Part shown: piece by piece, positions 8,313 to 12,628 of the stretch | How positions within the stretch are numbered: the stretch's first letter is position 1 | How the letters are laid out: the number at the start of each line of letters is the position of its first letter | Source of the DNA: Synechococcaceae bacterium Bin_79_3 | GTDB lineage: Bacteria; Cyanobacteriota; Cyanobacteriia; PCC-6307; Cyanobiaceae | DNA length: 12,628 bases | Direction: 5' to 3' | Assembly: GCA_009914645.1 (NCBI GenBank) | Contig: VFLB01000185.1 | Location: forward strand, 1 to 12,628 | Program-made: the position numbers and the translations under genes | Notes under the pieces: model-generated | The model's input: only the letters and a program-made list of their open reading frames with translations | Databases searched by the model: none | Told to the model about the DNA's origin: nothing

Positions 8313-10871
8313 ATGAGCCAGCAACCCACGGAATTCAGCATGCCCACCCCGAGCAGCTACGCCGATCCGCAACGTAGTGGCCTGTCTGCTGGGGATTTAT
8401 TCGAAGGTATTACCGAGCATCTGTTTTTCACTCTGGGCAAGCTTGCAAGCAATGCCAGCCCTCACGATCTCTACATGGCTTTGAGCTATGCCGTGCGGGA
8501 TCGATTAATGACCCGCTTTTTGGCAGGCAAGGAGGCTCTAGCAAGCAATCCAAGCAAAACCGTCGCCTACCTATCAGCAGAATTCCTGATCGGTCCGCAA
8601 CTGGGCAACAACCTTGTGATGCTGGGCATTGAAAACGAGGCAGCAGAGGCAATTGCCCGTTTCAACCAAAGCGATATTGCCAAAATCCTTGAAGTAGAAG
8701 AAGAACCGGGCCTTGGCAACGGCGGCCTTGGCAGATTGGCGGCTTGCTACATGGAATCACTGGCCAGCCTTGAAGTGCCTGCAGTGGGTTACGGCATCCG
8801 TTATGAATTCGGTATTTTCGATCAATTAATCCGTGATGGCTGGCAGGTAGAAATCACTGATAAGTGGCTCAAAGGTGGCTGGCCCTGGGAATTAACCCAT
8901 CCAGATCAAGCCGTATTTGTTGGATTTGGTGGCCGCACTGAAGGTTATACAAATGAGAAGGGGCAATACCGGGCCCGTTGGATTCCAGAGGAACATGCAA
9001 TTGGCGTTCCCCACGATGTGCCAGTGCTGGGCTACAAAGTAAATACATGCGATCGCCTGCGATTGTGGCGCGCTACCGCAAGTGAATCCTTTGATTTTTA
9101 TGCATTCAATATTGGTGATTACTACGGAGCAGTAGAAGAAAAGGTGGGTTCTGAAACCCTTTCAAAAGTGCTTTATCCCAATGATGGCACTGATGAAGGC
9201 AGACGCTTACGCCTCAAACAACAGCATTTCTTTGTTAGCTGCAGCCTGCAAGACATGTTGCGTAATTTAGAAAACCGCGGTATTCCAGCCACCGAATTCC
9301 CGCAGCATTGGGCAGTGCAATTAAACGACACCCACCCTGCAATTGCAGTGGCGGAACTGATGCGGCTTCTGCTCGATGAAAAAAATCTTGAATGGGATGT
9401 GGCCTGGGATATCACCAGCCGTTCCTTGGCATACACAAACCACACACTCTTACCAGAAGCGCTTGAGAAATGGGGCTTGCACTTATTTGCAAGCTTGCTG
9501 CCAAGGCATTTGGAGCTTATTTATGAAATCAACCGTCGCTTCCTTCAAGAGGTGCGTTTAAAATATCCCGGTGATAACAACATCCTGCGTAAATTATCAA
9601 TCATTGATGAAGATGGCCAAAAAGCTGTGCGAATGGCGCATTTAGCAACAGTTGGCGCCCATCACGTGAATGGTGTGGCAAGGCTGCACTCAGATCTAGT
9701 TAAAAGCAGCCTGATGCCTGAATTTGCAGCGCTGTGGCCCGAAAAATTCATGAACGTTACCAATGGAGTAACACCAAGGCGCTGGATGGCCCTATGCAAC
9801 CCACCTTTACGTAAATTGCTGAATGATGCAATTGGCGATGGTTGGCTGCATAACTTAGATGAATTAAAGCAGTTAGAGCGCTATCAACATGATGATGGCT
9901 TCTTGCAAAATTGGGAGCACACCAAGCTAGGCGTTAAACGCACATTAGCCAATTACATTCATGACCACACAGGTGTATTAGTTGATCCAGCCTCCCTATT
10001 TGATGTTCAGGTAAAAAGGATCCATGAATATAAACGCCAACACTTAAATGCTTTACAGGTAATTGCTCAGTATCTACGCATTAAAGATGGCCTAGGCGAA
10101 GGTATTGCACCACGCACAGTGTTATTTGGCGGCAAGGCAGCACCTGGCTACTACATGGCCAAGTTAATCATTCGATTTATTAATGGCATTGCTGAAACCA
10201 TCAATTCAGATCCTGATATGGATGGTCGTTTGCGGGTTGTATTTTTACCGGATTACAATGTAAAACTAGGAGAAAGGGTATATCCTGCCTCTGATTTATC
10301 CGAGCAGATTTCCACTGCAGGTAAAGAGGCTTCAGGCACTGGCAATATGAAATTTGCTATGAACGGTGCGTTAACGATTGGCACCCTTGATGGTGCCAAT
10401 GTAGAAATCCGCGAACAGGTGGGAGAAGACAACTTCTTCTTATTTGGCCGCACCACACCGGAGATAGAGGAACTGGGCAAGCAAGGTTATCGCCCATGGG
10501 AAGTTCTTGAAACATTACCTGAATTACAACAGGTAATAAATGTGATTGAGCAGGGGCATTTTAGCAATGGAGATACAGAACTTTTCCGCCCCCTAATCGA
10601 TAACCTCCGCGGACAAGATCCCTTCTTCTTATTTGCAGACTTTGCATCCTATATGGAAAGCCAAAATCAAGTAAGCGATGCCTGGGCAGATCGCCAACGC
10701 TGGAATCGCATGAGCTTATTGAATACAGCCAGAATGGGTTACTTCTCCTCTGATCGCTCAATCAAAGAATATTGCCAACATATTTGGAAAGCAGAAGCCT
10801 TCCCCGTAAAGATTAATTCAAATCAGGGCTTTGATGTAATAAACGATTTAAACGCAAGCGATCTGCATTGA
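8313..10871 (+). CDS. glgP: Glycogen (alpha-glucan) phosphorylase
   Basis: An 852-residue PLP-dependent glycosyltransferase (GT35) that releases glucose-1-phosphate from the non-reducing ends of glycogen, the night-time carbon reserve of cyanobacteria. Seen: N-lobe blocks TVAYLSAEFLIG (83-94) and EPGLGNGGLGRLAACYMESLAS (131-152, catalytic glycine loop), QLNDTHPAIAVAEL (336-349), VTNGVTPRRW (482-491), VKRIHEYKRQHLN (567-579), and the PLP-site signature EASGTGNMKFAMNG (673-686) with Schiff-base lysine K680. The catalytic fold is complete. ATG at 8313 is used; ATG 8340 would remove nine residues and is possible since no ribosome site marks either. The C-terminus runs about 15-20 residues past where relatives usually end (after IWKAEAFPVKI) as a low-complexity Asn/Asp-rich tail that overlaps the opposing gene. 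The second half of the gene is AT-richer than the window's left part. Confidence 0.96.
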   Translation: MSQQPTEFSMPTPSSYADPQRSGLSAGDLFEGITEHLFFTLGKLASNASPHDLYMALSYAVRDRLMTRFLAGKEALASNPSKTVAYLSAEFLIGPQLGNNLVMLGIENEAAEAIARFNQSDIAKILEVEEEPGLGNGGLGRLAACYMESLASLEVPAVGYGIRYEFGIFDQLIRDGWQVEITDKWLKGGWPWELTHPDQAVFVGFGGRTEGYTNEKGQYRARWIPEEHAIGVPHDVPVLGYKVNTCDRLRLWRATASESFDFYAFNIGDYYGAVEEKVGSETLSKVLYPNDGTDEGRRLRLKQQHFFVSCSLQDMLRNLENRGIPATEFPQHWAVQLNDTHPAIAVAELMRLLLDEKNLEWDVAWDITSRSLAYTNHTLLPEALEKWGLHLFASLLPRHLELIYEINRRFLQEVRLKYPGDNNILRKLSIIDEDGQKAVRMAHLATVGAHHVNGVARLHSDLVKSSLMPEFAALWPEKFMNVTNGVTPRRWMALCNPPLRKLLNDAIGDGWLHNLDELKQLERYQHDDGFLQNWEHTKLGVKRTLANYIHDHTGVLVDPASLFDVQVKRIHEYKRQHLNALQVIAQYLRIKDGLGEGIAPRTVLFGGKAAPGYYMAKLIIRFINGIAETINSDPDMDGRLRVVFLPDYNVKLGERVYPASDLSEQISTAGKEASGTGNMKFAMNGALTIGTLDGANVEIREQVGEDNFFLFGRTTPEIEELGKQGYRPWEVLETLPELQQVINVIEQGHFSNGDTELFRPLIDNLRGQDPFFLFADFASYMESQNQVSDAWADRQRWNRMSLLNTARMGYFSSDRSIKEYCQHIWKAEAFPVKINSNQGFDVINDLNASDLH

Positions 10872-11262
10872 GGGGATCGGGGGCTAGCTCACCGGCTAGC
10901 TCCTGAAACTTTTGCTCCACCGCTTCTGGTACGCGCACGTCAAATATTCTTTCCATTAACACTTCAATTGAAAAAAGATGGGCATTCACATTTTCAAGAT
11001 CAGCTAGGGCTTGTTGCAGGCTTTCATCTTCTGGCGGTGTTTCAACATCTGCTTGCTGCTCTGGCGGCTTTTGCAAATCCTCCAGCACCCTGCCGGCCAA
11101 GGTGCGAAAAGCTTGGAGAGCAGCCCAATTCAACTCTTGCTGCTGTTTAAGGCTTGGATTTTCACGTATTAGCCGATCGTGTTCCCGGTAAAACCGCAGA
11201 CAATCAGGGCATTGGCAGGGCTCTTCAGGCACCATGCTCCCTTCTTCACCAGATCTCATCAT
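10813..11262 (-). CDS. Unrecognised protein with N-terminal CxCxxC motif, antisense-overlapping glgP 3' end
   Basis: A 149-residue acidic protein of unknown family. Near the N-terminus PCQCPDCLRFYREHDRL carries three cysteines (C16, C18, C21) in a CxCxxC pattern that could bind zinc or an Fe-S cluster or act in redox. The rest is charged helix: an Ala/Leu stretch (46-64), a Pro/Glu/Gln-rich hinge (65-80), and a second helical part (81-127) ending in an Arg/Leu-rich tail. No signal peptide or membrane helix. The start may be ATG 11262, ATG 11259, or ATG 11235, which is preceded by a purine-rich GAAGAAGG at workable spacing and would give 140 residues. It follows the 108-residue gene by only 4 nt, so the two are probably co-transcribed. 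Its last 59 bp are antisense to glgP. The intact 450-nt frame and packing support a real gene. Confidence 0.75.
   Translation of the reverse strand: MMRSGEEGSMVPEEPCQCPDCLRFYREHDRLIRENPSLKQQQELNWAALQAFRTLAGRVLEDLQKPPEQQADVETPPEDESLQQALADLENVNAHLFSIEVLMERIFDVRVPEAVEQKFQELAGELAPDPLNADRLRLNRLLHQSPDLN
10880..10903 (+). terminator. Hairpin downstream of glgP (candidate terminator)
   Basis: GGGGCTAGC (10880-10888) pairs with GCTAGCTCC (10895-10903) through nine base pairs including one G-U, closed by the loop TCACCG; it lies 8 nt after the glgP stop. A TTTT follows only 6 nt later, after TGAAAC, so it is an imperfect intrinsic terminator. It is embedded in the opposing gene, where it encodes a duplicated ELAGELA motif; part of the symmetry therefore comes from a 9-bp direct repeat containing the self-complementary GCTAGC. 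Confidence 0.45.
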
Positions 11263-11266
11263 GCCA

Positions 11267-11593
11267 TCAGGCGGCTAATCGCCCATCGTCGTCTTCATAT
11301 TCTGCCTCGAATGAACCGGCTGCAATAGGAAGTGGGATTTCAATTGAGCTCACCACCTGGATTGCATCCTGGAGCCGCATGGCATCAGCAAACCATCCCA
11401 TCGCTTGTTCAACATCACCACGACGCTCAGCATCAGTGGCTTGATCTTCATGGGCTTCTGCAAGGAGTGCTAACCAGCAAAGGCTGCGGGCTTGCACTAC
11501 AGATAGATCCAATTCAGCGGGCGAATTTCCGGCGATACGTTCACTTTCCTGCTGTACTAGCAAACGCAAACGCAAATCATGGAGCTGAGTCAT
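11267..11593 (-). CDS. Small helical protein, function unknown
   Basis: A 108-residue acidic protein that I do not recognise. The N-terminal two thirds (about 1-80) is predicted helical: a Leu/Arg-rich helix (3-20), a Leu/Ala/Trp-rich hydrophobic helix (29-48), and a helix rich in Ala, Glu, Asp and Met (50-80, with DVEQAMGWFADAMRLQDAI) that resembles a TPR-like helix but is too short to call. The C-terminus (81-108) is a short hydrophobic strand followed by an acidic tail. One cysteine, no signal peptide. ATG 11593 has AAGGAG just upstream at short (2-nt) spacing. The next gene begins 4 nt after its stop, so it is the leader of a two-gene unit with the CxCxxC protein. Confidence 0.75.
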   Translation of the reverse strand: MTQLHDLRLRLLVQQESERIAGNSPAELDLSVVQARSLCWLALLAEAHEDQATDAERRGDVEQAMGWFADAMRLQDAIQVVSSIEIPLPIAAGSFEAEYEDDDGRLAA

Positions 11594-11654
11594 GACTCCT
11601 TGTTGGCCACCTCTACGCTAGCGGCAGCGGCAGGATTGCAACATACCACCACCT

Positions 11655-11692
11655 GTAGAGCTGGCCATACTGCAAACCCGCCTACGCTCTAC
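11655..11692. repeat. 7-bp inverted repeat spanning the PepSY-protein stop codon
   Basis: GTAGAGC (11655-11661) and GCTCTAC (11686-11692) are perfect inverted arms with a 24-nt loop that holds the stop codon of the PepSY-type gene. A further CTCTAC occurs at 11611-11616, which could pair with the first arm instead, giving two exclusive folds in the 88-bp gap before the next gene. No U-run follows. It could be a weak transcript end or attenuator, or chance. Confidence 0.25.
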
Positions 11693-11933
11693 GGGGCTGG
11701 CGAAGCAATTGCAGCCCAGAAACCACCAATATTAAGGTAAGAATACCTAGCAAAATTGAATAATAGGGTTGCAAGTTGATCGGCCCAAACTTACCTGCGT
11801 GGATCTTTAACAACCAAAAGGCATCAATGCCCCGCTCTAGCAAAAGGCTATAAATCGAACCGCTAGCGGCTGTAATCAATAGCGGTATTGCAGCTATCGG
11901 AACTAAAAAACGATGCAAATTACGCGGTTTCAT
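11682..11933 (-). CDS. Small PepSY-type two-helix membrane protein
   Basis: An 83-residue membrane protein with two hydrophobic helices (about 9-31 and 57-77). The pattern NLHRFLVPIAAIPLL...ASG, then a KIHAGKFG turn, then GILTLILVVSGLQLL with an Arg-rich end, matches a minimal PepSY-associated transmembrane unit (LHR...TG / LHxG ... SGL). The two conserved-type histidines, H7 and H45, are retained and could bind heme or metal; that is inference from the family. The larger extracytoplasmic PepSY domain is absent, so this is a stripped-down form. Its ATG overlaps the stop of the DUF3721 gene as ATGA and is preceded by GGAAGG, indicating coupled translation. It ends the DUF305-DUF3721-PepSY group. 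Confidence 0.75.
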   Translation of the reverse strand: MKPRNLHRFLVPIAAIPLLITAASGSIYSLLLERGIDAFWLLKIHAGKFGPINLQPYYSILLGILTLILVVSGLQLLRQPRRA

Positions 11934-12148
11934 TCCTTCCGCAACTCTTGATGCAGGTGGGATTCATTACCGCAAGGCATCCAAGCGCCATTGTTTTGGT
12001 GGGTGCCTTTGCAGCCGAGTTCGAGAGCGCGCTTTTCAGCTTCTGCCTGGGTTTTATAGATACCCTTGGCATGAGCTAAGAGCGGAGCAGGGGCAAGAAG
12101 TGAAGCGGGGGCAATGATTAGAACCAAAAAGATAGCAATTAAGTTCAT
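11930..12148 (-). CDS. Secreted DUF3721-type protein
   Basis: A 72-residue protein with a clear signal peptide: an N-terminal hydrophobic stretch (2-24) and an AHA-type cleavage site, probably after residue 27. The mature part is about 45 residues, with KGIYKTQAEAEKRALELGC (28-46) and WMPCGNE (56-62), which match the DUF3721 pattern known mainly from picocyanobacteria. Two cysteines, C46 and C59, could form a disulfide in the periplasm; His, Asn and Glu residues near the end (H64, H66) could help bind metal. No function is established for the family. It lies 18 nt after the DUF305 gene across an AT-rich spacer and overlaps the next start by 4 nt, so it is the middle gene of a three-gene unit. 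Confidence 0.8.
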   Translation of the reverse strand: MNLIAIFLVLIIAPASLLAPAPLLAHAKGIYKTQAEAEKRALELGCKGTHQNNGAWMPCGNESHLHQELRKE

Positions 12149-12166
12149 AAATAAATTAAAAAATGA

Positions 12167-12628
12167 TTAAAATGAAAATAGTTTGTCGAATTGATAATAC
12201 TCAGGCTTATTTAGCCCATCATGTTGCAACATTCCGCGCAATTCAACTATCTCGTGGCTTTGGCCAATAATAATTTCCCTAGCTAAACGTTTGATAGTGG
12301 AATTATTAGATTTTTTTAATGCGTCATGGGCCATTTGCAGCGCGCCGCCATGGTGTTGGAGCATGCCTTCAAGGAACCAGCTCACACGGTTTGCGCGAGT
12401 AGGGGTATTTGTGATCATCCTCATAGCTTCAATATGGGCAGCACTCATGCGGGTGAGTGCTTTCAATGAATCGGGATCGCCACCATTGGCGAGCATTACG
12501 GAGTAGACAGGCGCTTCTGGAAACCACGCTTTGCGCCACTGCCCCATCGACTTGATTTCCTGGGCCTGATCTCTCCAGATTGTTTTTGCAAGGGCTCCCA
12601 CTCCAGGTACCCCTATATCAAATACATA
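12167..12628 (-). CDS. DUF305-family protein (partial, 5' end off window)
   Basis: The C-terminal 153 residues of a DUF305 protein; the reading frame remains open to the window edge, so the GTG at 12601 is not the true start. DUF305 proteins are periplasmic ferritin-like helical proteins with HH and Met motifs; cyanobacterial CopM, which binds copper, belongs to this family. Seen: the core WFLEGMLQHHGGALQMAHDA (visible residues 84-103) followed by RLAREIIIGQSHEIVELRGML (114-134). An earlier block, ALAKTIWRDQAQEIKSMGQW (12-31), aligns with the second of these, so the protein has two DUF305 repeats, the first HH motif lying outside the window. It ends KPEYYQFDKLFSF. It precedes the DUF3721 and PepSY-type genes on the same strand. 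Metal binding is inferred from family and residues; copper specificity is not shown. Confidence 0.85.
   Translation of the reverse strand, partial: YVFDIGVPGVGALAKTIWRDQAQEIKSMGQWRKAWFPEAPVYSVMLANGGDPDSLKALTRMSAAHIEAMRMITNTPTRANRVSWFLEGMLQHHGGALQMAHDALKKSNNSTIKRLAREIIIGQSHEIVELRGMLQHDGLNKPEYYQFDKLFSF

Noticed and set aside
11594..11681. Possible tRNA or small RNA gene in the 88-bp gap
   Set aside because: No cloverleaf, T-loop GTTCGA-type motif or anticodon arm could be assembled; only short inverted words are present.
12167..12601. DUF305 gene starting at GTG 12601
   Set aside because: The frame is open up to the window end and the visible N-terminus is the middle of a DUF305 repeat, so the gene continues outside.

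Overview
The window looks like chromosomal core DNA of a picocyanobacterium (Synechococcus/Cyanobium/Prochlorococcus lineage). The evidence is the neighbourhood secE - clpB2 - gloA - eno - ABC1 kinase - CPA2 antiporter - glgP, the enolase N-terminus (FDSLDLVID type), and small DUF3721 and DUF305 proteins typical of that group. Base composition is mixed: clpB2 and the ABC1 gene are GC-richer, while the 3' half of glgP and the right edge are clearly AT-richer. A freshwater, lower-GC Synechococcus is my guess, not something the sequence proves.

Left block (1-3247, minus strand): gloA (glyoxalase I), clpB2 (ClpB-type disaggregase, 4 nt after gloA) and the start of secE, which runs off the window. 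In relatives secE is followed by nusG and ribosomal protein genes, so this is probably the head of that operon. eno (enolase) is divergent from gloA across about 73 bp.

Middle block (4634-8312): four tightly overlapping minus-strand genes read from right to left: a CPA2 Na+/H+ antiporter, a one-helix membrane protein, a small protein ending in a coiled coil, and an ABC1/UbiB atypical kinase. Consecutive genes overlap by 14, 4 and 1 nt, so translational coupling is likely. The antiporter is divergent from glgP (glycogen phosphorylase) over a short region that holds a 26-bp dyad.

Right block (10813-12628, minus strand): a partial DUF305 protein, a secreted DUF3721 protein and a two-helix PepSY-type membrane protein form one group, plausibly an envelope metal (copper) handling cassette. 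Downstream lie two small unrecognised proteins, one with a CxCxxC motif. The last of these is convergent with glgP and overlaps its 3' end by 59 bp.

Working picture: housekeeping central carbon metabolism (eno, glgP), methylglyoxal detoxification (gloA), protein quality control and export (clpB2, secE), ion homeostasis with a quinone/lipid-type kinase (antiporter operon), and a small envelope module. No gene-free stretch exceeds 300 bp; the longest gap is about 120 bp (antiporter/glgP). I saw no tRNA, rRNA, IS element, CRISPR array or prophage gene.
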